DNA of 64,000 bases from Phosphuga atrata (lineage: Eukaryota > Arthropoda > Insecta > Coleoptera > Silphidae). The position numbers and the translations under genes are program-made. The notes under the pieces were generated by a model. It was not told where the DNA came from. It ran no database searches and was given only the letters and a program-made list of their open reading frames with translations. The first letter of the stretch is position 1. Each line of letters opens with the position of its first letter. The stretch lies in assembly GCA_944588485.1 (NCBI GenBank), contig OX155895.1, forward strand, positions 5,001 through 69,000. Direction: 5' to 3'. Positions 47,057 through 60,024 of this stretch are shown here, piece by piece.

Positions 47057-47667
47057 ATGGTGAAATGCAAAATCTTACTGAGCATTTTTGGACATTGCCA
47101 CATTTTTTATTTTGGACATTGCCACACTGAAAAACGAAATAGCAAAAATATCGCCCGTTACAAGCAGTCACACAAAAATGACTAATGTATATCAAAACAA
47201 TACTTTTTATGTCACAAATCACGTAGCATATAGCAAGTTTCACTGTATTATGGACAATATGTGCATAACAGTTGCCTTTTATTAGATTTGGAGCTTCATT
47301 TTGAATATTTCTATACTATGAGTGGTGAATGCCAAAATTATCATTGCACTTGTCTGCACTGAGTCTTGGTGATTGGAATGATTGATTGTAAGAATCCTAA
47401 TCTCACCAAAATAGCTTCAAACATGCCATTGGTAGATTCGTTATGCCCGCTATAGGGCGTTTTCAGACTACACGACACGACTCCGACACGACCCCGGCAC
47501 GGCAGAGTCAACGATGTCGGTGGGATGGAATTTACATTGAAATAAGTGGGACGGTTTCACACTAGACGACATATCGCTGCCGTGTCGGTGTCGTCGTCGG
47601 CTGTCGTCAAGGAGCAATCTTACCACTCGCGTCGTTCCGATAAAACTAATCAGTTGATGTTTTCAAG

Positions 47668-47823
47668 ATGACTTTTAAGATTGATGTTGTGAATCTGATT
47701 GAACTTGTGGAAAAAAAACCCTGCAATTTGGGATAAAAATAACGAAAATCATAAAAATAAAATATTAAAAGAAAAATTTTGGCAAGAAATCTTTCGATAT
47801 TTGGATGATAAGCTAACATTTCT
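47668..47823 (+). pseudogene. MADF-domain remnant of a Harbinger element
   Basis: It starts ATG at 47668 (MTFKIDVVNLIELVEKK); after a 1-base shift in an A-run it continues NPAIWDKNNENHKNKILK and FWQEIFRYLDDKL. This is the first part of a MADF/Myb-SANT-like DNA-binding domain, the accessory protein of Harbinger transposons. It is cut off at the deletion junction. Confidence 0.65.
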
Positions 47824-47948
47824 TCAGGTGCTATCGACATTCCACATGGAGTATTGATTTCATCTTTTAAGCTGCTCAATATATATTCAAATGTATTTTT
47901 GGTCATCCGAATGTAATTAAAGAATTTTATTTCGTCGCATTTTAACAC
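47824..47948 (-). pseudogene. Harbinger transposase N-terminal remnant
   Basis: On the - strand the sequence reads DEIKFFNYIRMTKNTFEYIL, then SSLKDEI and MSIAPEEML. This matches the conserved start of PIF/Harbinger transposases (the F-R-M-x-K-x-x-F-x-x-L region and the following basal helix). The DDE domain is deleted. Confidence 0.6.
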
Positions 47949-48466
47949 AATTTTTCGAAAAGAGTGTAATAACTATCCTCGACATATCTCACTTTTAAAA
48001 TTGGATGTACCCATAACTGTTCACATTTTTGCCTTCTACGACGTCGAAGATGTAATAAGTACAGTAAGTATAACTTATCAACAGCCGCCGCAGTATACTA
48101 CGGGAGTAAAAAAAAGTCTAAAACTAAAAATTTACTTATTTATAATATAAACTATTTACTAAAAAATGGCTTTTATCGGTGTCGTGCCGTACGATAAAAA
48201 TCGATGTGTGTGCGCCTAGCCTGAGGTGTGAACTCGTGTCGTTGTCGTGCCGAAGCCGTGTCGGAGTCGTGTCGTGTAGTGTGAAAACGCCCCTACACGC
48301 TACGGTCTACCGGAGAGGCAACATGTGCAGGTTTGTCTGCGCAGGTCAACCGTACGCAAGAAACACAGGTACAGGTCTATTCCCACATACGCTCCGGTCA
48401 ACCTGCGCTGGCAAACCTGCACAGGTAGACCTCTCCGGTGGACTGTTGTGTGTATGGCGGGCATAA

Positions 48467-49239
48467 GATTCTCGTAAAAATCTAACAGTTTATTTCGGAT
48501 CCCATTATTTGCTGAAAAATATTGTATCGAAGAAAACAATTTAATGTTCTTTTTATTATTTTCATCTGTCTGAAGCCACAAAAAAAAACTTTATCATTTA
48601 AATTTTAAATCATTTATGACACTTTTCACAGAATATTACAGACATCCAGTATAGTTACAGCATTTTCTTCCGGACGTTATATTGTTTAAACTCTATTGGC
48701 TATCTTGGAATCTGGATATAAAATTTTACTTAATTTATTCGTGAAATAATTTTACTTAATTTATTCATAATATTGTTACGATCACTAGATCCTGGACACC
48801 TTGACTTAGTATTTAATGTAAGTAAATTTTGTACTGCAGCAGATGTTTTCCTTATTATAGAAATGATAATTATAATTAATTAATTAAATTAATATTGATA
48901 CGGTCACTATAAATGTTGATAGGCAATTGATTAAATAACAATTTATAACAAAGTTGTTGAATGGGTGCTTCCAGAGACGCCAACTAAAATAACTGACTTG
49001 GTCTTCCATAAGATCTCACAACTTTTTTTAGCGAAAGAAAAGCGTTACGAGACTTGGCATTTTTTACATTTTATGTTTTTGATGGGATCTCATTTCTTTT
49101 TGTAGGTCATATTCCATTTTTTTCTCGGGTAATATACCGTGTCCGTCAGCTAATGATTTTCTTAAATCCCACTCCTTGTCTCTATTTTATTAAGTTAGCA
49201 TTTTATTTACGTACAAGCGCGATGCGTTCGTTGAATATT
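48467..49239. other. Unassigned AT-rich DNA
   Basis: No gene or RNA is recognised. It includes runs of TTAATTAAT near 48876. A 74-codon frame at 49054 shows no domain. Confidence 0.5.
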
Positions 49240-49741
49240 ATTTTTAATAATCCTTATTTTTCTTTTAATGGAAAATGAAATTTCGGGATTTTTAATTTTT
49301 TCCTTCCTTTATAGGCTAAAGGCTAACTAAAATTCAAAATTTGAAGTTTGTAAGATTGCTAGAATTAACTTAGTATTTTGATGATTGGTGACAAAATAAA
49401 GAAATTTTTAAATAATCGCTATTTTTCATTTAATGGATAATGAAATTTCAGGATTTTTTATTTTTTCCTTCTTTTATATGCTAAAGGCTAACTATAACAA
49501 AAAAATTGTTGTTTGTACGATTGCTAGAAGTACCTTAGAATTTTGATGATAGGTGACAAAATTAAGAAATTTTTAATAATCATTAATTGTCATTTGATGG
49601 ATAATGAAATTTCGAGATTTTTGATTTTTTCCTTCCGTTATAGGCTAAAGGCTAACTAAAATTTGAAGTTTGTAAGATTGCTAGAAGTACCTTAGAATTT
49701 TGATTGTAGGTGAGTGTGTCACTTACAAAATTAAGAAATTT
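49240..49741. repeat. Three tandem copies of a ~165-bp repeat
   Basis: Copies begin near 49240, 49405 and 49570, each with TTTTTAATAATC, then AATGAAATTTC, TTTTTTCCTTC, GGCTAAAGGCTAACTA, and GATTGCTAGAA. Divergence is moderate. It is non-coding. Confidence 0.8.
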
Positions 49742-50118
49742 GACTGGCGATAATTCGTAAACTATAAGGTATAATTATTAGGTATTTTGGCAATATAGCC
49801 AGTTATAGTAAGTCTCTTGATATCTAAAAATTCAAACTTCCTGCTTTATCGACAACGAAGTTACAGGGGGACAAAAGTACCGTTTGTCGCTTCGAGAAAA
49901 GATAGTACGGTAGTGCTCGACTTGGCGGGGGCACTGCCGTGCCCCCAGATAGTTCAGTAATTACCCATGTGAGCGTTTAGTTTTCACAGTAAAGACTGAA
50001 AATAAAGTATTATCTCATACTTTATTTCTATGCAAAAGTATGAAGTATATTTATCGAAAATAAAGTAGGATACGTTATTATAAAATATGAACGTTATAAT
50101 AATACGTTATTATAAAAA
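49742..50118. other. Unassigned DNA left of satellite array 2
   Basis: It contains a GC-rich patch with an inverted GGGGGCACTGCCGTGCCCCC at 49928-49947 and a TACGTTATTATAAAA near-repeat (about 50070-50118) that ends exactly where satellite sequence begins. Confidence 0.5.
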
Positions 50119-53100
50119 TCACGACTTTCCGAGTTCTCCACTAGGGCGCCGAAATTTCATAAAAATTTCTTCAATTTTTGCAGGCGAAAGTGAACCGAAA
50201 GAGCTAGCGAAATATAATTTGCATATCTGTAATCAGCAGCAAAAATGCTTTCAGAAACATTTTTAAATTTTGCTGTGACTAGAAAAATCACGATTTTAAA
50301 AAAATCGATTTTCTCGCATTTCGTCTCTTCCGCGGTCTAGACTTTCCGAGTCGATGGTATTTCTTAACTGAAAGCTTCCCAGGGAATATTATATACGTTT
50401 TAGGACTAATTTTGGGACGCTGAATCGATTGGTGAAGACAAAAAGTCTCTGTAGTGAGCGGTTCAAAAGTTATGACAGCGTCAGATCAGTAGGAAATCTG
50501 TGATTGTGTACAGCGAAGAAAAATATAAAATTTGTTTATTTGTAACTTTAGAGCGAAATAGACCGGAAAACCGTTTTGGGCACTTCGATTTCATTCGTGT
50601 TACCAAAAAAAATCACGAAAAAAATTTGCAACAAAATTTTCGACCGTTTTTTTCGAAAACGGTAAAGAGCAGCGAAATCATTTTTTGCACTCAGAAACTA
50701 CACGACAAGACGAACAAGTCGATGTGTAAATTGTCCGGAAATATTCATTAATTCGTCGATAAATTTCAAACTGAAATTTACCCGATTCTCGAATTGCGAA
50801 GTAGATATCTCGGAAACGGTTGCATATAATTAAAAACGGACTGCGGCATCGTTTTCAGAAGGTCATTTTCCCACGAATTCACCAAGATTGTCCGCCGGAA
50901 AATCACGACTTTCCGAGATCTCCACTAGAGCGCCGAAATTTCTTAAAAATTTCTTCAATTTTTGCAGGCGAAAGTGAACCGAAAGAGCTAGCGAAATATA
51001 ATTTGCATATCTGTAATCAGTAGCAAAAATGCTTTCAGAATCGTTTTTAAATTTTGCTGTGACTAGAAAAATAACGATTTTGAAAAACTCGATTTTCTCG
51101 CATTTCGTCGCCTCCGTGGTCTAGACTTCCCGAGTCGATGGTATTTCTTAACTGAAAGCTCCCCGGGGAATATTATATACGTTTCAGGACTAATTTTGGG
51201 ACGCTGAATCGATTGGTGAAGACTAGAAGTCTCTGTAGTGAGCGGTTCAAAAGTTATGACAGCGTCAGATCAGTAGGAAATCTGTGATTGTGTACAGCGA
51301 AGAAAAATATAAAATATGTTTATTTGTAACTTTAGAGCGAAATAGACCGGAAAACCAATTTGGGCACTTCGATTTCATTCGTGTAACCAAAAAAAAATCA
51401 CCAACAAAATTTGCAACAAAATTTTCGACAAAAATTTTCCATCATTTCGCTCGAAAAATACATGCTTTTTCGTTTTTTTTTCGTTTTTTTCGAAAACGGT
51501 AAAGAGCAGCGAAATTATTTTTGGCACACAGAAACTACACGACAAGACGAACAAGTCGATGTGTAAATTGTCCGGAAATATTCATTAATTCGTCAATAAA
51601 TTTCAAACTGAAATTTACCCAAATCTCGAATTGCGAAGTAGAAATCTCGGAAACCGTTGCATATAATTAAAAACGGATTGCGGCATCGTTTTCAGAAGGT
51701 CATTTTCCCACGAATGCACCAAGACTGTCCGCCGGAAAATCACGACTTTCCGAGATCTCCACTAGAGCGCCGAAATTTCATAAAAATTTCTTCAATTTTT
51801 GCAGGCGAAAGTGAACCAAAAGAGCTAGCGAAATATAATTTGCATATCTGTAATCAGTAGCAAAAATTCTTTTAGAAACGTTTTTAAATTTTGCTACGAC
51901 TCGAAAAATAACGTTTTTGAAAACATCGATTTTCTCGCATTTCGTCGTTTCCGCGGTGTAGACTTACCGAGTCGATATTATTTCTTAACTGAAAGCTTCC
52001 CAGGGAATATTATATACCTTTTCGCACTAATTTTGGGACGCTGAATCGATTGGGGAAGACTAGAAGTCTCTGTGGTGAGCGGTTCAAAAGTTATGACAGC
52101 GTCAAATCAGTAGGAAATGTGTGATTGTGTACAGCGAAGAAAAATATAAAATTTGTTTATTTGTAACTTTAGAGCGAAATAGACCGGTAAACCGTTTTCA
52201 GCACTTCGATTTCATTCGTGTAACCAAAAAAAAATCACGAAAAAAATTTGCAACAAAATTTTCGACAAAAAATTTCCATCATTTCGCTCGAAAAATACAT
52301 GCTTTTTTGGTTTTTTTCGTTTTTTTCGAAAACGGTAAAGAGCAGCGAGATTATTTTTGGCACACAGAAACTACACGACAAGACGAACAAGTCGATGTGT
52401 AAATTGTCCGGAAACATTCATTAATTCGTCAATAAATTTCAAACTGAAATTTACCCGATTCTCGAATTGCGAAGTAGATATCTCGGAAACCGTTGCATAT
52501 AATTAAAAACGGATTGCGGCATCGTTTTCAGAAGGTCATTTTCCCACGAATGCACCAAGATTGTCCGCCGGAAAATCACGACTTTCCGAGATCTCCACTA
52601 GAGCGCCGAAATTTCATAAAAATTTCTTCAATTTTTGCAGGCGAAAGTGAACCAAAAGAGCTAGTGAAATATAATTTGCATATCTGTAATCAGTAGCAAA
52701 AATGCTTTTAGAAACGTTTTTAAATTTTGCTACGACTCGAAAAATAACGATTTTGAAAACATCGATTTTCTCGCATTTCGTCGTTTCCGCGGTGTAGACT
52801 TCCCGAGTCGATATTATTTCTTAACTGAAAGCTTCCCAGGGAATATTATATACCTTTTCGCACTAATTTTGGGACGCTGAATCGATTGAAAGAGTCTCTG
52901 TAGTGAGCGGTTCAAAAGTTATGACAGCGTCAGATCAGTAGGAAATCTGTGATTGTGTACAGCGAAGAAAAATATAAAATATGTTTATTTGTAACTTTAG
53001 AGCGAAATAGACCGGAAAACCGTTTTGGGCACGTCGATTTCATTCGTGTAACCAAAAAAAAATCACGAAAAAAATTTGCAACAAAATTTTCGACAAAAAT

Positions 53101-56100
53101 TTTCCATCATTTCGCTCGAAAAATACATGCTTTTTCGGTTTTTTTTTGTTTTTTTCGAAAACGGTAAAGAGCAGCGAAATCATTTTTGGCACACAGAAAC
53201 TACACGACAAGACGAACAAGTCGATGTGTAAATTGTCCGGTAATATTCATTAATTCGTCGATAAATTTCAAACTGAAATTTACCCGATTCTCGAATTGCG
53301 AAGTAGATATCTCGGAAACGGTTGCATATAATTAAAAACGGATTGCGGCATACTTTACAGAAGGTCATTTTCCCACGATTGCACCAAGATTGTTCTCCGG
53401 AAAATCACGACTTTCCGAGATCTCCACTAGAGCGCCGAAATTTCTTAAAAATTTCTTCAATTTTTGCAGGCGAAAGTGAACCGAAAGAGCTAGCGAAATA
53501 TAATTTGCATATCTGTAATCACCAGCAAAAATGCTTTCAGAAACGTTTTTAAATTTTGCTGTGACTAGAAAAATAACGATTTTGAAAATTCGATTTTCTC
53601 GCATTTCGTCGCTTCCGCGGTCTAGACTTCCCGAGTCGATGGTATTTCTTAACTGAAAGCTTCCCAGGGAATATTATATACGTTTTAGGACTAATTTTGG
53701 GACGCTGAATCGATTGGTGAAGACTAGAAGTCTCTGTAGTAAGCGGTTCAAAAGTTATGACAGCGTCAGATCAGTAGGAAATCTGTGATTGTGTACAGCG
53801 AAGAAAAATAGAAAATATGTTTATTTGTAACTTTAGAGCGAAATAGACCGGAAAACCGTTTTGGGCACTTTGATTTCATTCGTGTAACCAAAAAAAAATC
53901 ACGAAAAAAATTTGCAACAAAATTTTCGACAAAAATTTTCCATCATTTCGCTCGAAAAATACATGCTTTTTCGGTTTTTTTCGTTTTTTTCGAAAACGGT
54001 AAAGACAAGCGAGATTATTTTTGGCACACAGAAACTACACGACAAGACGAACAAGTCGATGTGTAAATTGTCCGGAAATATTCATTAATTCGTCAATAAA
54101 TTTCAAACTGAAATTTACCCGATTCTCGAATTGCGAAGTAGATATCTCGGAAACGGTTGCATATAATTAAAAACGGATTGCGGCATCGTTTTCAGAAGGT
54201 CATTTTCTCACGAATGCACCAAGATTGTCCGCCGGAAAATCACGACTTTCCGAGATCTCCACTAGAGCGCCGAAATTTCTTAAAAATTTCTTCAATTTTT
54301 GCAGGCGAAAGTGAACCGAAAGAGCTAGCGAAATATAATTTGCATATCTGTAATCAGCAGCAAAAATGCTTTCAGAAACGTTTTTAAATTTTGCTGTGAC
54401 TAGAAAAATAACGATTTTGAAAAAATCGATTTTCTCGCATTTCGTCGCCTCCGCGGTCTAGACTTCCCGAGTCGATGGTATTTCTTAACTGAAAGCTTCC
54501 CAGGGAATATTATATACGTTTTAGGACTAATTTTGAGACGCTGAATCGATTGGTGAAGACTAGAAGTCTCTGTAGTGAGCGGTTCAAAAGTTATGACAGC
54601 GTCAGATCAGTAGGAAATCTGTGATTGTGTACAGCGAAGAAAAATATAAAATTTGTTTATTTGTAACTTTAGAGCAAAATAGACCGGAAAACCGTTCTGG
54701 GCACTTAGATTTCATTCGTGTGACCAAAAAAAAAATAAAGAAAAAAATTTGCAACAAAATTTTCGACAAAAATTTTCCATCATTTCGCTCGAAAAATACA
54801 TGCTTTTTCGTTTTTTTTCGTTTTTTTCGAAAACTGTAGAGAGCAGCGAAATCATTGTTGGCACACAGAAACTACACGCCAAGACGAACAAGTCGATGTG
54901 TAAATTGTCCGGAAATATTCATTAATTCGTCGATAAATTTCAAACTGAAATTTACCCGATTCTCGAATTGCGAAGTAGATATCTCGGAAACGGTTGCATA
55001 TAATTAAAAACGGATTGCGGCATCGTTTTCAGAAGGTCATTTTCCCACGAATGCACCAAGATTGTCCGTCGGAAAATCACGACTTTCCGAGATCTCCACT
55101 AGAGCGCCGAAATTTCATAAAAATTTCTTCAATTTTTGCAAGCGAAAGTGAACCGAAAGAGCTAGCGAAATATAATTTGCATATCTGTAATCAGCAGCAA
55201 AAATGCTTTCAGAAACGTATTTAAATTTTGCTGTGACTAGAAAAATAACGATTTCGAAAAAATCGATTTTCTCGCATTTCGTCGCTTCCGCGGTCTAGAC
55301 TTCCCGAGTCGATGGTATTTCTTAACTGAAAGCTTCCCGGGGAATATTATATACGTTTTAGGACTAATTTTGGGACGCTGAATCGATTGGTGAAGACTAG
55401 AAGTCTCTGTGGTGAGCGGTTCAAAAGTTATGACAGCGTCAAATCAGTAGGAAATGTGTGATTGTGTACAGCGAAGAAAAATATAAAATTTGTTTATTTG
55501 TAACTTTAGAGCGAAATAGACCCGAAAAACGTTTTCAGCACTTCGATTTCATTAGTGTAACCAAAAAAAAATCACGAAAAAAATTTGCAACAAAATTTTC
55601 GACAAAAATTTTCCATCATTTCGGTCGAAAAATACATGCTTTTTCGGTTTTTGCGTTTTTTTCGAAAACGGTAAAGAGCAGCGAAATTATTTTTGGCACA
55701 CAGAAACTACACGACAAGACGAACAAGTCGATGTGTAAATTGTCCGGAAATATTCATTAATTCGTCGATAAATTTCAAACTGAAATTTACCCAAATCTCG
55801 AATTGCGAAGTAGATATCTCGGAAACGGTTGCATATAGTTAAAAACGGATTGCGGCATCGTTTTCAGAAGGTCATTTTCCCACGAATGCACCAAGATTGT
55901 CCGCCGGAAAATCACGACTTTCCGAGATCTCCACTAGAGCGCCGAAATTTCATAAAAATTTCTTCAATTTTTGCAGGCGAAAGTGAACCGAAAGAGCTAG
56001 CGAAATATAATTTACATATCTGTAATCAGCAGCAAAAATGCTTTCAGAAACGTTTTTAAATTTTGCTGTGACTAGAAAAATAACGATTTTGAAAAAATCG

Positions 56101-57862
56101 ATTTTCTCGCATTTCGTGGCTTCCGCGGTCTAGACTTCCCGAGTCGATGGTATTTCTTAACTGAAAGCTTTCCGGGGATTATTATATACGTTTTAGGACT
56201 AATTTTGGGACGCTGAATCGATTGGTGAAGACTAGAAGTCTCTATGGTGAGCGGTTCAAAAGTTATGACAGCGTCAAATCAGTAGGAAATCTGTGATTGT
56301 GTACAGCGAAGAAAAATATAAAATTTGTTTATTTGTAACTTTGGAGCGAAATAGACCCGAAAACCGTTTTGGGCACTTCGATTTCATTCGTGTAACCAAA
56401 AAAAAATCAGGAAAAAAATTTGCATCAAAATTTTCGACAAAAATTTTCCATCATTTCGCTCGAAAAATACATGCTTTTTCGTTTTTTTTCGTTTTTTTCG
56501 AAAACGGTAAAGAGCAGCGAAATTATTTTTGGCACACAGAAACTACACGACAAGACGAACAAGTCGATGTGTAAATTGTCCGGAAATATTCATTAATTCG
56601 TCGATAAATTTCAAACTGAAATTTACCCAAATCTCGAATTGCGAAGTAGATATCTCGGAAACGGTTGCATATAATTAAAAACGGATTGCGGCATCGTTTT
56701 CAGAAGGTCATTTTCCCACGAATGCACCAAGATTGGCCGCCGGAAAATCACGACTTTCCGAGATCTCCACTAGAGCGCCGAAATTTCATAAAAATTTCTT
56801 CAATTTTTGCAGGCGAAAGTGAACCGAAAGAGCTAGCGAAATATAATTTGCATATCTGTAATCACCAGCAAAAATGCTTTCAGAAACGTACGAAAAATAA
56901 CGATTTTGAAAAAATCGATTTTCTCGCATTTCGTCGTTTCCGCGGTGTAGACTTCCCGAGTCGATGGTATTTCTTAACTGAAAGCTTCCCAGGGAATATT
57001 ATATACGTTTTAGGACTAATTTTGGGACGCTGAATCGATTGCTGAAGACTAGAAGTCTCTGTAGTGAGCGGTTCAAAAGTTATGACAGCGTCAGATCAGT
57101 AGGAAATCTGTGATTGTGTACAGCGAAAAAATATATAAAATTTGATTATTTGTAACTTTAGAGCGAAATAAATTGGAAAACCGTTTTCAGCACTTCGATT
57201 CCCTTCGTGTAACCATAACGAAATTTTTTTTTTTTTTAAATCATCTTCATTCGAAAAATACATGCTTTTTCGGTTTTTTCGATTTTTTCGAAAACGGTAA
57301 AGAGCAGCGAAATCATTTTGGGCACATAGAAACTACACGACAAGACAAACAAGTCGATGTGTAAATTGTTCAGAAATATTCACTAATTCGTCTATAAATT
57401 TCAAACTGAAATTTACCCGATTCTCGATTTGCTAAGTAGATATCTCGGAAACGGTTGCAGCTAATTAATTATTATTGCATTTTCCTATGAATACACTCAG
57501 ATTGTCCTCAGGAAATTCACGACCTTCCGAGATCTCCACTAGAGCGCCGAAATTTCATAGAAACTTTTGCAGGCGAAAGTGAACCGAAAGAGCTAGCGAA
57601 ATTTAATTTGCATATCTGTAATCAGCAAATGCTGTCAGAAACGTTTTTAAATTTTGCTGTGACTAAAAAAATAACGATTTTCCGCGGTCTAGATCTGGTG
57701 TGACTAGAAGTCTCTGTGGTGAGCCGTGGCGAGCCAAAAGTTATGACAGCGTCAAATCAAATAAACTGGAAAACCGATTTCTGCGCTTCGATTTCCTACG
57801 GATAACCAAAAAAAATTTTTTTCCATCATTTCGTTCTAAAATAAGTGGTTTTTGGTTTTCGA
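50119..57862 (+). repeat. Satellite array 2: about 9 diverged units of the 835-bp satellite
   Basis: Same satellite, same orientation as array 1. The GTCGAT landmark recurs near 50352, 51136, 51974, 52807, 53636, 54473, 55310, 56147 and 56965. Diagnostic differences from array 1 include CCCACGAATGCACC for CCTATAGGTACAC, GACAGCGTCAGATC for GACATCGTCAAATC, and CGCTGAATCGATTGG for CGGTGAATCGAATGG. Units carry deletions (about 50 bp near 50645, others near 52888 and 56889) and the last two units decay to fragments, ending near 57862. This array is older or less homogenised. Confidence 0.92.
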
Positions 57863-59140
57863 ATAAGTCGAATTTCATTATTACAATAGTGGATAAAGTG
57901 GTACTTGAGGTTCATAAGGGTGGATTTTATTGTATTATTAATATAGAAGAGTGATATGATATAGAACAAGTTTAAAACATTAAAAAATCAATGAGTCAAA
58001 CATAATTAATATGTTTTATAGAATTTTATAGAAATTAAAAATGATTTTGAGAAAAAAATTAAATTAATATAAAATGATTTTAAATTTAGCGCCAAGCATG
58101 CTTAAACGGAAATAACACAGTTGAAGTTTTATATAAAATGGCTTCCAATGTTTTTGTTGGGAAAGTAAATAAAGTTTCTTGAAATTTACTTTTGTAAATA
58201 AAAACACAAATTTCGAGTAAAAAAGAGTCGAATAAACTCAAGAAATCGTGAAAAACAGGGAGCTCCGGATACAACAGATTGATTAGAGGAAGGTTTCACT
58301 TATCATTCAAAAAATGAGGTAATACACATGCTATTATCTTAAGTAAAAAGGAAATTTATTTTATACAATCTTTGTGTAATATTTAACAGATTTTCGTAGA
58401 TTGGTTTTTAAATATTATGTTTTCATATATATTTTTATGATTTAAGTCTTTTGTTTTATTTATTTTATGAAATCACTTTTGTTTACTTAACCTATAATAA
58501 AAGCAGCAGTTTTTCAGAATATGTTTAATAATTTAAAATTAATTATTAAATCTTTAATAAATCACTTAATTTAGATTCTTACAGTTCAGAGAGATGTTTA
58601 AATAAAATCTAGTATGTATCAAATTGGGACTAATCAATTAAATTGGAAATGATAATATTCAATTGACAATTGATATCAAATTGGGAAAAATCTCTTTCAA
58701 ATCATGAATAATTATATTACCATCAATAAGTGATCACTGTAGAAACTGAAAAAAATATCAAAAAGATTTTTTAATTTGTCTCATTGAATGAGATTATCAT
58801 TGTTATGCCCAAATATTAGTAACGTTATAAAAAAGCACCAAACTGTAATTTCACTTCAAATATAACTTCTCATTAAATGAATAAACATTTTCTTTACATT
58901 GTAATGCAACTTCATTTTATATTACATTGAAAATTATTATCGTATGCTTGTTTTTACAAAGTATCGAGTAAAATTCTTTTAAATTTATCCCATTTTTAGT
59001 GCATGACCAAATGTTTAAATTTTAAAAGTGTACAGTGATGAAAAAGGTCACTGGTCGAGATTATAAAGAGCAACAAGAAGGATTATTTAGTTGAATAATG
59101 CACCTACTGCTCAAAAGCAAACTGGAGTCAGACAAAGACT
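57863..59140. other. AT-rich non-coding DNA
   Basis: I see no genes or repeats of note between the decayed satellite and the RT fragment. Confidence 0.5.
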
Positions 59141-59589
59141 AGACCTATTACATGCATAAACTTATACAAACTGACAAGAAAATGAACAACATATTGTCAG
59201 TTAATCAGATGAAAATTGTTAGATGTATAGAAGGAGTCAAAGAACAAACTTTAACAAATATTGTCAATAATAAAACGCTTGGATACATGTTGAAAACAGT
59301 GTGGATAGATGTCAAGAAAGTGTTTGATTTAGTTACCCATACACATCTTATCTTTTCCATTGTCAGTTTAGGATTATGCTTTTGGATAAACACAATTTTA
59401 AAGACAGTAATTTTGAAATGGTGTTTGGGACTTCCCAGTAAAAGCTTAAATCAATTATATCCAATGTTTAAAATTAGTATGGAAAATATGCATTGCTTAT
59501 TTATTGACAATCTCAAACTGTTACCACAGAACGAAAGTGTATTGAAGGAGATCATAGAAGAGATGAAAAAGTTTTTTAGTACCAGTTGA
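59141..59589 (+). pseudogene. Collapsed non-LTR reverse transcriptase
   Basis: RPITCIN at 59141 (one frame) is followed in another frame by RT motif A, TVWIDVKKVFDLVTHTHL, with its catalytic Asp. The sequence then jumps directly to LNQLYPMFKI and motif C as LFIDNLKLL, where the usual catalytic Asp-Asp is Asp-Asn. The middle of the RT (motifs B and flanks) has been deleted. The LFIDDLKLL-like motif C and following ESVLKEIIEEMKKFF suggest an R2/R4-type element, unrelated to the R1-clade element at the left edge. The copy is dead. Confidence 0.7.
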
Positions 59590-60024
59590 GTTAGAAATGA
59601 AAATATTGTTAATTTATAATATGTTTATATAAAGATAATTGCACTATATTAACTTATTTGTGGGTGATTAAAGTTTGAAAGTCAAAACAGAGACAAATGA
59701 AATTTTATTGCAATTATTTAATTTAGAAAATCTATCTAAATGACTACTGTTGTATTATATGCTAATTGACATTTCTTATTTGAGCCTACAAACAATTTAT
59801 TGCTTTAGTATATATTTGGTTACTATCATAAAATATTAACAACCAGAAACAATTAGCTAGTTTTACTCTTGTTTAACTTAGATAATTACACACAACATTT
59901 TATTTAAATCTAATTGTAGGACTAAATGGAATTATCTCAGAATTTTGTTTTTAATAGATATTAATAGTAAAGAAACTATTCTAAATGTTTATATTAATAT
60001 ATTTTTTGAATTATCTTTATTCAG
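59590..60024. other. Probable intron or upstream region of the zinc-finger gene
   Basis: AT-rich and non-coding. It ends in a pyrimidine-poor but usable acceptor, TTTATTCAG, at 60024. Confidence 0.4.

Larger units (their letters stand above)
47455..48292. mobile_element. PIF/Harbinger-type element with remnants of both its genes (838 bp)
   Basis: Ends GGGCGTTTTCAGACTACACG and the complement of GGGCGTTTTCACACTACACG, continuing through ACACGACTCCGACACG on both sides. Flanks are ATA on the left and CTA on the right; comparison with the other arm of the host MITE indicates a TA-containing duplication. Inside are a MADF-domain remnant on + and a transposase remnant on -, meeting at about 47823. 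That pair is the normal gene content of Harbinger elements, so this is an internally deleted autonomous element. Confidence 0.75.
47441..48466. mobile_element. MITE with long TIRs, interrupted by a Harbinger-type element
   Basis: Left end TTATGCCCGCTATA (47441-47454), then after the interruption TACACGC, GGTCTACCGGAGAGG and CAGGTTTG/GCGCAGGT words; the right side is the matching inverted series (CTCTCCGGTGGAC ... TGTATGGCGGGCATAA, ending 48466). Without the insert the element is about 188 bp and almost entirely inverted repeat. GATTC stands at both flanks (47435-47439 and 48467-48471) but is offset by one base on the left, so the duplication is uncertain. Confidence 0.7.

Noticed and set aside
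46545..48680. Similar ~45-bp stretches at 46545-46590 and 48630-48675 as a target duplication for the block between
   Set aside because: Too diverged and too long for a duplication. They may be parts of one old repeat, but the evidence is weak.
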